Assembly: GCA_024628785.1 (NCBI GenBank)
Contig: CP102407.1
Span: 1-50,305, forward strand
Direction of reading: 5' to 3'
Source: Fusobacteria bacterium ZRK30
GTDB taxonomy: Bacteria > Fusobacteriota > Fusobacteriia > Fusobacteriales > Fusobacteriaceae
DNA: 50,305 nt
Shown here: piece by piece, positions 41,602 through 50,289 of the stretch
How positions within the stretch are numbered: the stretch's first letter is position 1
Layout of the letters: every line of letters starts with the position of its first letter
Position numbers and translations under genes: made by a program
The notes under the pieces: model-generated
What the model saw: the letters and a program-made list of their open reading frames with translations, nothing else
Told to the model about the DNA's origin: nothing
Databases searched by the model: none

Positions 41602-43101
41602 GTGAGAACAATAAGAGAGATTTTAAATAAAATTAAAAAATTAGAAGGTATAGAGTTGAAAGAATATTTGATAAATATAGAGGAGAATTATCAAATCGAA
41701 CTGAAAAAATCTAAAAATAGCTTCCCAAAGGAAGCGTTAGAAAGTTATTCAGCCTTTGCCAATACAGATGGCGGACTCCTAATTTTAGGTATAGAGGAAA
41801 CTTCTACAGGACTAAATATTTCAGGAGTAAAAAGCCCGGATAAGGTAAAAAAAGAGATGTTTGATATTTTGAATAATTCTCAAAAAGTTAGCAAAAATAT
41901 TATCACAGATCAAAATATCGTTGAAAAAATCATAGACGATAAAGTTGTAATCATCATAGATGTCCCCAGAGCGTATTATAAAGATAAGCCAGTTTACTTA
42001 AACAACAATCCCAAGACTACTTTCAAAAGGAACTATGAGGGAGATTACAGGTGTACAGAACAAGAGATGATTATAATGATCCAGGATTCCAGTAATGAAT
42101 CTTTGGATAACAGTTTACTGGAGAATTTTACCATTGATGATTTAGATCCAGAAGCAATAAGATCTTACAGACAAAGGTTTTCCCTCCTAAAATCGGAACA
42201 TCCATTTACAGGGCTGAGTGACCAGGATTTTTTAATTAAACTAAAAGTTCTTAGGAAAAACAGAAGAACCAATACCTTGGAATTAACTTTAGGTGGCTTA
42301 TTGGTTTTTGGAAAATCAGAGGCTATAAAAGAGAGATTGCCGCATTTCCACGTAGAATACATAGACAAAAGTGATTTAAGTCATGAAAGGTGGAGCGACC
42401 GACTTGTATATGATGGTACTTGGGAAGATAATCTATATAATTTTTTCTATTTGGCAATAAATAGAATCTATAATAATTTGGAAAAAAACTTTAAAATTTT
42501 AGAAGATAACATTACCAGGGAAGAATTAAGTGAAGTTCATATAGCTCTAAGAGAAGCATTTATTAATTCAATAATTCACGCTAACTTTGAGTTAGAACAG
42601 CCAATTAAAGTAACTAAATATCCTAACTACTTTCAATTTGAAAATCCAGGGACCTTGAGAATTTCCAAGGAAGACTTTTTCGAAGGAGAACATTCTGACC
42701 CAAGAAATCATATTATTCAAGAAATTTTTAGACACTTAAATTTATGTGAAAGAGCCGGCAGCGGGATTCCTAAGATCTTAAAAGCTGTAAAAGATTATTC
42801 ATATAAGCATCCAGACATTGAGGAAGATAAAGATAAATTTACTTTTAAATTCTGGAATATAGAAAAAATTGAGGATGGTAAAAAACAAATAGAATCTTTA
42901 GATGACCTAAATAAGATAGAAAAAGATCTTCTGATATATTTACTTACCAATAAAACTATCAGCAATAAAGATGTTCAAGAGAACTTTGATCTAACTAAAA
43001 ATCAAACGACTAAACTTTTTAATAAACTAGTAGAAAAAAAATATATAAAAAAACTAGGAATAGGAAGAGGGACTTTTTATAAAATAGCAATAGACTTTTA
43101 A
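41602..43101 (+). CDS. AlbA_2/Schlafen-type putative DNA-binding ATPase-like regulator
   Basis: A 499-residue protein of the family once called RecG-related transcriptional regulators. The AlbA_2 domain is at about 20-135 (ESYSAFANTDGGLLILGIEE). The HATPase_c_4 domain is near 300-430 (ALREAFINSIIHANFE, FENPGTLRI, LCERAGSGIPKIL). A C-terminal winged helix is at about 435-495 (DVQENFDLTKNQTTKLFNKL). Such proteins are thought to be regulators or nucleic-acid enzymes, some linked to phage defence. The start is unclear: GTG 41602 lies inside the AAGAGGTGAG site, and the best-spaced codon would be the non-standard ATA at 41611. An array of TAGGAGC repeats lies just downstream. Confidence 0.85.
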   Translation: MRTIREILNKIKKLEGIELKEYLINIEENYQIELKKSKNSFPKEALESYSAFANTDGGLLILGIEETSTGLNISGVKSPDKVKKEMFDILNNSQKVSKNIITDQNIVEKIIDDKVVIIIDVPRAYYKDKPVYLNNNPKTTFKRNYEGDYRCTEQEMIIMIQDSSNESLDNSLLENFTIDDLDPEAIRSYRQRFSLLKSEHPFTGLSDQDFLIKLKVLRKNRRTNTLELTLGGLLVFGKSEAIKERLPHFHVEYIDKSDLSHERWSDRLVYDGTWEDNLYNFFYLAINRIYNNLEKNFKILEDNITREELSEVHIALREAFINSIIHANFELEQPIKVTKYPNYFQFENPGTLRISKEDFFEGEHSDPRNHIIQEIFRHLNLCERAGSGIPKILKAVKDYSYKHPDIEEDKDKFTFKFWNIEKIEDGKKQIESLDDLNKIEKDLLIYLLTNKTISNKDVQENFDLTKNQTTKLFNKLVEKKYIKKLGIGRGTFYKIAIDF

Positions 43102-43109
43102 CCTTGAAT

Positions 43110-43284
43110 TAGGAACAATAAAATCCTTAAAAATCAATAATTTATTGAATTATAGGAGCGTAAATAATTTTTTAGGAGCGAAAAGGACCTTTTTAGGAGC
43201 AATAAAATCCTTGAAAAATAAAGAACTTTAGAACTATAGGAGCGAAAAGGACCTTTTTAGGAGCGTAAATTTTATTTTAGGAGC
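43110..43284 (+). repeat. TAGGAGC repeat array with iteron-like phasing
   Basis: TAGGAGC (first copy TAGGAAC) starts at 43110, 43153, 43173, 43194, 43237, 43258 and 43278. The intervals are 43, 20, 21, 43, 21 and 20 bases, so each gap is about two or four helical turns. Longer units (TTTTTAGGAGCGAAAAGGAC) are repeated within it. It may be a second iteron origin, a partition site, or a multi-site operator for the upstream winged-helix protein. Confidence 0.85.
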
Positions 43285-43307
43285 AAAAAAGATTTAAATA
43301 ACAATAT

Positions 43308-43340
43308 CCCCCTAGATTTATTCCTGGGGGTCTTTTTTTT
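43308..43340 (+). terminator. Strong terminator after the repeat array
   Basis: CCCCCTAG...CTGGGGG stem (43308-43312 with 43326-43330 as the core) and a long T run. Confidence 0.88.
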
Positions 43341-43835
43341 ATCCTTCCCCACCCTTCCTGGATAGATATCAGCTGCTCCCCTCCTACTTTCGAAAAATTC
43401 TTAATCTACAGCGTAAATTTTAGTATTTTGGTGATACCTTTTACGGCTACAAACTCCTAGATCTTTATAATTAAAAGAGATACCATAGGTCTTTTCTCAT
43501 TCCAGGCAATTTAATCCAATTAAAAACCTTCCTAAAAGTTAAAGGTTCAGTGGACAGAGGTTGCACCACTTCTTTATTATCCCTTATTTTTAGGTGGCTT
43601 ATTTGGAAATTGTCGTTCACTCCGTTAAAACTACCTTCCCTTTGCGATTTTCCAAATTTTAAAGAAAAATTATCAGAAGAAGCATTGATTTTAATAGCTT
43701 CTAGTCAGAGCACCGTTCCAAAAATGTGTCCCTTTGATAGCTAGGTTATCTTCATTTTTTTCCCACTTCTGAAAAGTTTTTCTTTTATGTTTAGGGTGAT
43801 TCGTGATTCACACTATATTTTAGGAGGTGTTAAAG
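43341..43835. other. Non-coding region with relics, upstream of ardA
   Basis: At 43341-43375 a short stretch (CTTCCCCACCCTTCCTGGAT) matches the hairpin part of the GC-rich segment at 10246-10270. A TTTGGTGATACC-type repeat follows at 43426. At 43692-43757 about 57 bases match those before the decayed ardA at 8302-8360. The ardA ribosome-binding site GGAGGTG is at 43823-43829. Confidence 0.6.
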
Positions 43836-44357
43836 ATGACTATTAATTTATACCTGGCTTCATTTGATACTTGTCATGATTGGCCTGGCAGGTGGTTTGA
43901 GATCAGTTCTCTAGAGGATTTAAAGAGTGCTATATTATCTTGTAGAATTTATGGGGTAGAGGAGATAGAGGTTTGTGATTTTGAGGGAGATTTTAGGTTT
44001 GAAGATATTGGCGGTAATTTCATGCTTAATTTTCTTTTCTATCACTTTGAGACCTTAGAGGAGATCTATGAGACCATAGAGCCTAGAGTTGTCAGAGATT
44101 ACTTCTTACAGTCCTACCAGATAGATGAGGTTTTGTCAGCTTATAGCAGCTCTTCTATAGACATTATAGACCGGGGAGAGTCCATTTTATCTGATGAAGA
44201 GTTAGTTGGTTATTATTTTGCAGAGATCATTGATTTTCAGAGAATACCTGGTATTTTTAGAGACTATTTTTATTATGAGGCCTATGGGAGAGATATCATT
44301 ATTGGCGGGACCTATGAGATCTTAGAGAGTGATAGTTGTATCTACCTTATTTCATAG
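43836..44357 (+). CDS. ardA: Antirestriction protein ArdA
   Basis: A 173-residue, strongly acidic protein. It starts YLASFDTCHDWPGRWFEI, has EEIEVCDFEGDFRF in the N-terminal domain, and ends with YFYYEAYGRDIIIGGTYEI, which matches the conserved C-terminal EAYARDL region of ArdA. ArdA dimers mimic B-form DNA and block type I restriction enzymes, helping a plasmid enter a new host. That the same plasmid carries its own type I system makes timing or specificity of expression interesting. The start ATG follows GGAGGTG. A decayed copy is at 8344-8741. Confidence 0.88.
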   Translation: MTINLYLASFDTCHDWPGRWFEISSLEDLKSAILSCRIYGVEEIEVCDFEGDFRFEDIGGNFMLNFLFYHFETLEEIYETIEPRVVRDYFLQSYQIDEVLSAYSSSSIDIIDRGESILSDEELVGYYFAEIIDFQRIPGIFRDYFYYEAYGRDIIIGGTYEILESDSCIYLIS

Positions 44358-44409
44358 AAAATAGTCTCTATAGAGGTTATTTTATTTGTATTTTAACAAA
44401 ATCAACCAT

Positions 44410-44437
44410 AAAAGGATACTGAGAACAGTATCCTTTT
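44410..44437 (+). terminator. Terminator after ardA
   Basis: A perfect 12-bp stem AAAAGGATACTG/CAGTATCCTTTT with an AGAA loop. A weaker hairpin directly after the ardA stop (44361-44386) corresponds to the one at 8743-8770 after the decayed copy. Confidence 0.85.
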
Positions 44438-44524
44438 ATTTAATACTTTTTCATTTAAAAATAAATGGTAATTATAATTTAAGAACCGTTCTTATCTTTA
44501 TTAACTCGACTTGTGAAAATTTTA

Positions 44525-44641
44525 AAGGAAGATTTTTTCGAAGAAGAACATTTCGACCCAAGAAATGATATTATTCAAGAATTTTTTAGACACTTAAATC
44601 TATGTAGAAGAGTCGGTAGTAGAATTCCTAAAATCGCTTAG
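44525..44641 (+). pseudogene. Fragment of an AlbA_2-family gene
   Basis: Thirty-eight codons, KEDFFEEEHFDPRNDIIQEF then FRHLNLCRRVGSRIPKIA and TAG, correspond to the KEDFFEGEHSDPRNHIIQEI region of the intact gene at 41602-43101. The conserved ERAGSG motif is degraded to RRVGSR. No other part of the gene is left. The preceding terminator region is also duplicated, which suggests an old segment duplication around ardA. Confidence 0.8.
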
Positions 44642-44778
44642 AATCGAAATTAGAAAATATTAAATTTTAAAAGGAAATTACTAAGTTTATAAGAATTAAA
44701 TTATTAGGTAAAAAAAGTTGGAAGTGTTTTTAAGAGAAGTGAAATAAATTCAGTGTTGTTTAAGATGGAGGGGAGAGT

Positions 44779-45363
44779 ATGAAAAATTTAATCAAACAGC
44801 AGCAATGGAGTTGGTTTATAAGCGGTATAGTTCTAGGTCTTATTTTTATTATCGCTGTAGTTCTTGTAAAACCAATCGGTGTTTCTACACAATTTGTAAT
44901 ATTTGATGGTGTGGTGTGGAATTCAGTTGAAGAACTAGTTATTGAAGATGTAGGAGCCAAGAGCGGCTATTCTAGCTTCAACGCATATATAAATAAAAGC
45001 GGAGGGAAATATGCCAAAAATATTGCTAATCCTTTAAATTATAGTTTTGTATTTGTATTTGCGATGATACTAGGTGGTTTTACTGCCAGTAAATTAAAGG
45101 ATAAAAAAGTCAAAAAAGATGAACATTCTCTCCCTAAAGTCTGGAAGGATAGGTTTGGGGAATCATCTAAAAAAAGATACTTGGTATCCTTTTTAGGAGG
45201 AGTACTGGTGTTGTTTGGTGCCAGACTTGCTGGGGGATGTACTAGTGGGCATATGATGAGCGGCATGATGCAGACATCAGTCAGCGGTTATCTGTTTACT
45301 CTAGGAACATTTATTGTCGCAATACCTGCAGCCATAATTTTATATAAAGGAGGAAAAAAATGA
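44779..45363 (+). CDS. YeeE/YedE-family sulfur transporter, N-terminal half protein
   Basis: A 194-residue membrane protein with about four to five helices. The key segment GARLAGGCTSGHMMSG (Cys154) is the conserved Cys motif of PF04143 YeeE/YedE transporters, which import thiosulfate or other reduced sulfur compounds. After helix one it has a long outer loop (residues about 45-90). The stop codon overlaps the start of the next gene (ATGA), so the two halves are made together. Ribosome-binding site GGAGGGG. Confidence 0.85.
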   Translation: MKNLIKQQQWSWFISGIVLGLIFIIAVVLVKPIGVSTQFVIFDGVVWNSVEELVIEDVGAKSGYSSFNAYINKSGGKYAKNIANPLNYSFVFVFAMILGGFTASKLKDKKVKKDEHSLPKVWKDRFGESSKKRYLVSFLGGVLVLFGARLAGGCTSGHMMSGMMQTSVSGYLFTLGTFIVAIPAAIILYKGGKK

Positions 45364-45908
45364 ATATAATATTAGCTCTTATAATAGGATTTTTATTTGG
45401 ATTTATCCTTCAGAAGATTGGAGCTTCAAACCCACAAAAAATTATAAATATGCTCAGATTAAAAGACTTTCATTTAATGAAAACAATACTTTTTGCCATC
45501 GGATTAAGTAACCTTTTATTATTTATCCTTCTGTTATTTGGAATTGTAGATATATCACATTTGAGTATAAAATCATCATATATAGGAGTTATAGTAGGAG
45601 GAGGTATAATGGGACTGGGCTGGGCTATATCTGGATTTTGCCCAGGAACAGGTTTGGTGGCCCTTGGAGAGGGTAGAAAGGATGGTCTTTCATTTGTTTT
45701 AGGCGGAATGATTGGAGCATTATTTTTGACCCTTGTATACGACAAAATTAAAGATACAATCTTATTTTTCGATCTAGGAGGAAAGATGACTTTGGCCGTA
45801 ACTAATGTCGGGGGAAGTACTGCTCTATTTTCTTCCATTTCCGGCATATTTGTTGCAGGAGGAATAGGAGTTCTTTTTATAGTTATTGCATTTATATTAC
45901 CAGATTAA
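45360..45908 (+). CDS. YeeE/YedE-family sulfur transporter, C-terminal half protein
   Basis: A 182-residue protein with about five membrane helices and the second Cys motif GWAISGFCPGTGLVALGEGR (Cys94). With the upstream gene it makes the full two-repeat YeeE/YedE pore that passes sulfur compounds along conserved cysteines. Split YeeE genes are common. Its place beside copper genes suggests sulfur supply for metal binding or detoxification, which is inference. A bidirectional terminator follows. Confidence 0.85.
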   Translation: MNIILALIIGFLFGFILQKIGASNPQKIINMLRLKDFHLMKTILFAIGLSNLLLFILLLFGIVDISHLSIKSSYIGVIVGGGIMGLGWAISGFCPGTGLVALGEGRKDGLSFVLGGMIGALFLTLVYDKIKDTILFFDLGGKMTLAVTNVGGSTALFSSISGIFVAGGIGVLFIVIAFILPD

Positions 45909-45953
45909 TTGATTTTATTTTTAATTCATCTAAAACAGACTTTTAAAGGTAAA

Positions 45954-45989
45954 AAAATAGGGTATCCTAAATCGGAGGTACCCTATTTT
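45954..45989. terminator. Bidirectional terminator
   Basis: AAAATAGGGTA (45954-45964) pairs with TACCCTATTTT (45979-45989) between convergent genes. Confidence 0.85.
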
Positions 45990-46005
45990 AATCTATACAA
46001 TAAGT

Positions 46006-46512
46006 TTAGTAACCTCTGGTTCCATTCATCATTCTGCCACCCATATGCCTGCCATTACCATTCATCATTCCATTACCCATATGTCTGCCATTACCGTTCA
46101 TCATTCCACCACCCATATGTCCATCCATGCCCTTATATCCCATAGTTATTCCAAATTTATCTTCTACAGTCTTTCTAAATTTTATGTTATCTAGTCTTTG
46201 TTTAGCTCTCATGTCGGATATTTGCTTATTTACCTTTTCTACACTCTGCCAGTTTACTTTATCTTTTGATAATAATTTTTCTAGTTCTAATTGTTTAGAT
46301 CTTATATCTAAACCTTTTTTATAGCTAGCCTCTCTATGATCCTGCACCATATTAGTTAATTCATTCTGCTGGCTTGTCGATAACTCATTCATCATTTGAG
46401 TATAGTGTATCCCTCTTTGAGTGTTATAATTCATATTTATTTGGTTAGTGTTCATTGCTGCAAATGATAATGCTGATATTACTAATAATCCTACAATAAT
46501 TTTCTTTTTCAT
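46006..46512 (-). CDS. Spy/CpxP-like protein with Met/His/Gly tail repeats
   Basis: About 168 residues from the ATG at 46512 (GGGAG 8 bases upstream; a GTG at 46521 overlaps that site). A signal peptide (MKKKIIVGLLVISALSFAA) is followed by a helical Spy-like domain (LSTSQQNELTNMVQDHREAS, LDIRSKQLELEKLL) and a C-terminal tail with repeats of MMNGNGRHMG. The Met/His-rich tail is a likely copper-binding region in the periplasm. It is the second gene after the SHOCT protein in a short operon, the same order as at 1439-562. Confidence 0.82.
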   Translation of the reverse strand: MKKKIIVGLLVISALSFAAMNTNQINMNYNTQRGIHYTQMMNELSTSQQNELTNMVQDHREASYKKGLDIRSKQLELEKLLSKDKVNWQSVEKVNKQISDMRAKQRLDNIKFRKTVEDKFGITMGYKGMDGHMGGGMMNGNGRHMGNGMMNGNGRHMGGRMMNGTRGY

Positions 46513-46550
46513 TTTAATCACTCCCTTATTTAATATATATTTAGTTTTTA

Positions 46551-46793
46551 TTAGTCTTTTATTTTATTTTTCATCTCTTGATATTGTTCCTTTGTAATCT
46601 CTCCTTTAGCGTATCTTATTTTTAAGATTCCCATAGGTGTTTCACTTTCATTTTGTCTGAAGTTTCGACGATTTCCCATAAAACTATCTTTTAATATAGA
46701 GGCTATAAGTATTATTATCAATATCCAAAATATAAACATAAAGATCCCACCTCCCCAAAACATAGAACTGCCAAATCCATATCCATGCATCAT
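46551..46793 (-). CDS. SHOCT-domain membrane protein
   Basis: About 80 residues. The N-terminus is Gly/His/Met-rich (MMHGYGFGSSMFWGGG), followed by a membrane helix (IFMFIFWILIIILIASIL) and a C-terminal SHOCT motif MGILKIRYAKGEITKEQY. I placed the start at ATG 46793, with AAAGGA about 10 bases upstream; GTG 46802 is possible. SHOCT proteins of this size are often found beside metal-resistance genes, with unknown role. A GTGTGAA direct repeat lies upstream. The paralogue at 1216-1439 is frameshifted. Confidence 0.8.
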   Translation of the reverse strand: MMHGYGFGSSMFWGGGIFMFIFWILIIILIASILKDSFMGNRRNFRQNESETPMGILKIRYAKGEITKEQYQEMKNKIKD

Positions 46794-46840
46794 TGCAATC
46801 ACATCCTTTTATCTTCCTTATAATTAAGTATAGAGGACCT

Positions 46841-46859
46841 CTGTGAAAATTGTGTGAAG
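46841..46859 (-). promoter_or_regulatory. GTGTGAA direct-repeat operator upstream of the SHOCT-Spy operon
   Basis: CTGTGAA-AATT-GTGTGAA followed by G, almost identical to 1146-1164. Both lie upstream of genes for SHOCT/Spy products on the minus strand. Confidence 0.65.
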
Positions 46860-46860
46860 A

Positions 46861-46898
46861 AACAAAAAGACTTCACCTGCAGGTGAAGTCTTTTTGTT
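46861..46898. terminator. Perfect 38-bp palindromic terminator
   Basis: The sequence is its own complement across all 38 bases, centred on CTGCAG, with A5 and T5 runs near the ends. It follows the Cys-rich gene on the minus strand and precedes the SHOCT-Spy operon. Confidence 0.85.
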
Positions 46899-46909
46899 AG
46901 AATTTTTTT

Positions 46910-47431
46910 TTAATGACTGTGCTCTGCATTAATGTTATGAACTTCATCATGAGAGAGAGAATTTTTTTTTATGTCTACCTTTTGTTTTTCCTCCTTATGA
47001 TGGTTATCTTCCACTTCACCTTTTACTGGTGGATGATAGTGTTCTCCATTATTTTCAAAACCATATACTCCGAAGGTAATAACCTCTACTGCATCTGAAT
47101 CTACTCCTGGTATCTTTCCCCTCTTTTTATTCCAGGCAGCAGCACATTCTGGACATGATTGTTCTCGACCTTCTACCGTTATAAGGTCAGCACAAATACA
47201 GTGTCCCATATAGATTGCACACCATGCACAGTCATTTTGAATACAGCACCTGTATTCCCCTTTTTCTCTCAATTCTTGTTTTAAAGCCTCTAAATTGTTT
47301 TGAAGTGCTGCAACACTAATAACCTCACTCCCATTATAAGATGCTTTAGGTTCCCAAAATTCTATGGTGTAAAGATGGTATCCAATTAAAAGTAAAATTA
47401 TAGAAATAAATATATATATAAATTTTTTCAT
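46910..47431 (-). CDS. Cys/His-rich membrane-anchored exported protein
   Basis: A 173-residue protein with an N-terminal membrane anchor (IYIFISIILLLIGYHLYTI). The outer part has a dense cysteine cluster YRCCIQNDCAWCAIYMGHCI with a further Cys directly after, then SCPECAA about 25 residues later, and a His/Glu-rich tail (HYHPP, NHHKEEK, NAEHSH). These residues could bind copper, iron-sulfur or haem-type cofactors. I do not recognise a named family. It is divergent from the copA at 47682 and next to the SHOCT-Spy genes, so a role in metal binding at the membrane is likely. Confidence 0.7.
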   Translation of the reverse strand: MKKFIYIFISIILLLIGYHLYTIEFWEPKASYNGSEVISVAALQNNLEALKQELREKGEYRCCIQNDCAWCAIYMGHCICADLITVEGREQSCPECAAAWNKKRGKIPGVDSDAVEVITFGVYGFENNGEHYHPPVKGEVEDNHHKEEKQKVDIKKNSLSHDEVHNINAEHSH

Positions 47432-47681
47432 ATTAATTCACCTCGCTAAAAAATTAGTATACGACGATAATTATCAGCAATTTATTAACTTCAATTCAAA
47501 ATTTCTGTGCCTAAATTAATATCCTCCAACTGTACTATATTTTATACTATCTATTTCCTTTGTTCCTCTTTTTAATGGGTCTATTTTAAAGAGGAAATGG
47601 TATAAGATTTTAGTAAATAGTGTTTAAGGAGATACAATCTAAAAAAATTATAAATTTAGTATATAAAAATGGAGGTATATC

Positions 47682-50273
47682 ATGGTGAAAGATCCTATTT
47701 GTGGAATGAAGGTTGATCCAAAAAAAGCAAAGTTTACATTTGAAAAAGACGGTAAAACTTATTATTTTTGCAGCCAGGACTGTTATAAAGCTTTTAAAAA
47801 TAAAGATCTAGATAAAAATCAAGCAGAAGTTATATCTGTTAATAAAACAGAAAAATGCACTATCCGCATTGAAGGTATGAGCTGTGGTGCCTGTGCTGCT
47901 AAGGTGGAAAAAAACTTTAAAAGTCAGAAGGGGGTCAATAATGTAAATGTTAATTTAGCAACCGGCATGGCATCTATTGAATATGATCCTAAAGAAGTTA
48001 ATATAGATGCACTTGAAAAAATTGTTGTAGATTCCGGCTATACCGTGAAAAAACCTGAAAGACTTAGTATTTTAAGTCTTAAAGTATTAGGGATGGATAA
48101 TCCCCACTGTATTGGTATTGTGGGATCGGCTTTGGATAAACTTTCTGGTGTCGTGGAAAAAACTCTGCTTCCCACAGAAAAAGCTGTAATAAAATATGAT
48201 CCAGAAATTCTTGACTCAAGCAGGATAAGAGAGATAATAAAAGATGTAGGATATGAAAATTTTTTGGATACAGAAAACAAGGATGAGGAGAGGGAAGCCA
48301 GAGAAAGGGAGATTCAATCACTGAAACATAAGACAAGCATTGCCATGATTCTTTCCTTGCCCCTTCTATATTTTGCAATGGGTCCTCATATGGGGATGCC
48401 TGTAAATGAATTTATAGAGAAAAATATGGGGCTGATTCAATTACTCATTACCATCCCTATAATGCTTGTAGGATATGAATTTTATACAAAGGGAATAAGG
48501 TCTGTTATAAAGGCAAAGACCGCCAATATGGATACACTGGTGGCAATAGGTACCGGTTCAGCTTTCTTTTATAGTGTATGGGTTATGATTTTGGGAAGGT
48601 ACCATGAACTCTATTTTGAGGTAGCAGGAATATTAATTGCCTTCATCCTTTTGGGAAGGTTTCTCGAGGCAAAGGCAAAGGGAAAAACTAGTGAGGCTAT
48701 AAAAAAACTCATGGGTCTTTCTGCTAAAACTGCTATTGTCATAAGAGGTGGGGGAGAAATTGAAATACCCATAGAAGAAGTAATTGTAGGGGATATTGTT
48801 TTGGTAAAACCAGGACAAAAGGTCCCAGTTGATGGTGAGATTACAGAAGGACATTCTAGTGTAGATGAAAGTATGATTACAGGAGAAAGTATTCCTATTG
48901 AAAAAATTAAAGGTACCAGGGTAATAGGTGCAACCATCAACAAAACCGGAAGTTTTAAATTTAAAGCAACCAAGGTAGGGGCGGATACAGCCTTAGCCCA
49001 AATTATTAAATTGGTAGAAGAAGCTCAGGGAAGTAAGGCACCCATCCAAAAATTAGCTGATATAATATCCTCTTATTTTGTTCCCGTAGTCGTAGGAATT
49101 GCCATTGTATCCAGTACTGCATGGTATTTTTTTGGAGGAATAACCTTTGCATTGACCATCTTCGTTGCAGTATTGATTATAGCTTGTCCATGTGCTCTAG
49201 GGCTTGCTACTCCTACTGCCATCATGGTAGGAACCGGTAAAGGTGCGGAAAACGGGATTTTATTCAAAAATGCTGAAAGTCTCCAGATGGCTCAAAAAAT
49301 TAATACGGTAGTTTTTGATAAAACAGGAACCCTTACCAGGGGGGAACCACAGGTAACTGATATTATTGTTCTTTCGGATCGATCTCAGGATGAACTTCTG
49401 CTCTTTGCAGCCATAGCTGAAAAGAATTCAGAACACCCCCTTGGAGAAGCTATAGTCAATCATGCCAAAGAAAAAAAATTAAAGATTGTAGACCCAGATA
49501 AGTTTAATTCTATAACCGGTAAGGGAATCGAAGTTAAGTATATGGATTCCATCATTCACTTGGGAAATAAAAAACTTTTAGAGGACAATGATATAGACTA
49601 TGAATCAGCTTTAAAAAACCTTGAACAATTGGAAGATGAAGGTAAAACCGCCATGCTGATAGCTGTAGATAAAAAAATATCCGGTATTATTGCTGTGGCA
49701 GATACCCTGAAAGAATATTCGGCTAAAGCCATTCAAGCCCTCAATCAGATAGGTGTTGAAACAATAATGATAACGGGTGACAATCGAAGAACCGCAGAAG
49801 CAATAGCCAAACAGGTCGGTATTAAAAAAATATTGGCTGAAGTATTACCTCAGGATAAATCCGATAATATAAAAAAACTCCAGCAAGATGGGAAAAAAGT
49901 TGCCATGGTTGGAGATGGTATAAATGATGCCCCTGCTCTAACACAGGCAGATATAGGGATTGCAATAGGTTCTGGGACAGATGTAGCTATAGAATCAGGA
50001 GACATTATCCTTATAAAAGAAGACTTGAGAGATGTGGTTGTAGCCATGGAGCTGTCTAGATATACTATGAAAAAGATTAAACAGAATCTATTCTGGGCTT
50101 TCTTTTACAATTCATTGGGATTACCCCTTGCAGCAGGAGCGCTCTATCCATTTACCGGATTCTTATTGAGCCCTATCTTTGCAGGGGGAGCCATGGCTTT
50201 TAGTTCGGTTTCTGTAGTGAGCAATTCACTACTCATGAAACGTTGGAAATCAAAGGTTAAAGAAGACAATTAA
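47682..50273 (+). CDS. copA: Copper P1B-type ATPase with N-terminal YHS domain
   Basis: An 863-residue pump. A YHS domain (residues 1-45, PICGM at Cys7 and Cys30/Cys34 in FCSQDC) precedes a normal HMA domain (GMSCGAC, Cys68/Cys71). A second HMA domain has lost its first Cys (GMDNPHC: Asn140 in place of Cys, Cys143 kept). The membrane Cys-Pro-Cys is at about 502-504, the phosphorylated Asp at 546 in [11 protein letters not shown], then SEHPLGEAI and [10 protein letters not shown]. It exports Cu(I) or loads it to the envelope. It starts after GGAGGTAT; the CopZ-like gene starts 17 bases after its stop. No CsoR G-tract operator is visible in the 250 bases upstream, so its control differs from that of the first copA. 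Confidence 0.94.
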   Translation: MVKDPICGMKVDPKKAKFTFEKDGKTYYFCSQDCYKAFKNKDLDKNQAEVISVNKTEKCTIRIEGMSCGACAAKVEKNFKSQKGVNNVNVNLATGMASIEYDPKEVNIDALEKIVVDSGYTVKKPERLSILSLKVLGMDNPHCIGIVGSALDKLSGVVEKTLLPTEKAVIKYDPEILDSSRIREIIKDVGYENFLDTENKDEEREAREREIQSLKHKTSIAMILSLPLLYFAMGPHMGMPVNEFIEKNMGLIQLLITIPIMLVGYEFYTKGIRSVIKAKTANMDTLVAIGTGSAFFYSVWVMILGRYHELYFEVAGILIAFILLGRFLEAKAKGKTSEAIKKLMGLSAKTAIVIRGGGEIEIPIEEVIVGDIVLVKPGQKVPVDGEITEGHSSVDESMITGESIPIEKIKGTRVIGATINKTGSFKFKATKVGADTALAQIIKLVEEAQGSKAPIQKLADIISSYFVPVVVGIAIVSSTAWYFFGGITFALTIFVAVLIIACPCALGLATPTAIMVGTGKGAENGILFKNAESLQMAQKINTVVFDKTGTLTRGEPQVTDIIVLSDRSQDELLLFAAIAEKNSEHPLGEAIVNHAKEKKLKIVDPDKFNSITGKGIEVKYMDSIIHLGNKKLLEDNDIDYESALKNLEQLEDEGKTAMLIAVDKKISGIIAVADTLKEYSAKAIQALNQIGVETIMITGDNRRTAEAIAKQVGIKKILAEVLPQDKSDNIKKLQQDGKKVAMVGDGINDAPALTQADIGIAIGSGTDVAIESGDIILIKEDLRDVVVAMELSRYTMKKIKQNLFWAFFYNSLGLPLAAGALYPFTGFLLSPIFAGGAMAFSSVSVVSNSLLMKRWKSKVKEDN

Positions 50274-50289
50274 TAAAGGAGGAGAGTTT

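Noticed and set aside
43110-43284. CRISPR array
   Set aside because: The repeat core is only 7 bases, spacing is 20/21/43, there are no spacers of uniform length and no cas genes.
44386-44568. A 60-codon frame after ardA
   Set aside because: It crosses the terminator and overlaps the AlbA_2 fragment in a different frame; no ribosome-binding site.
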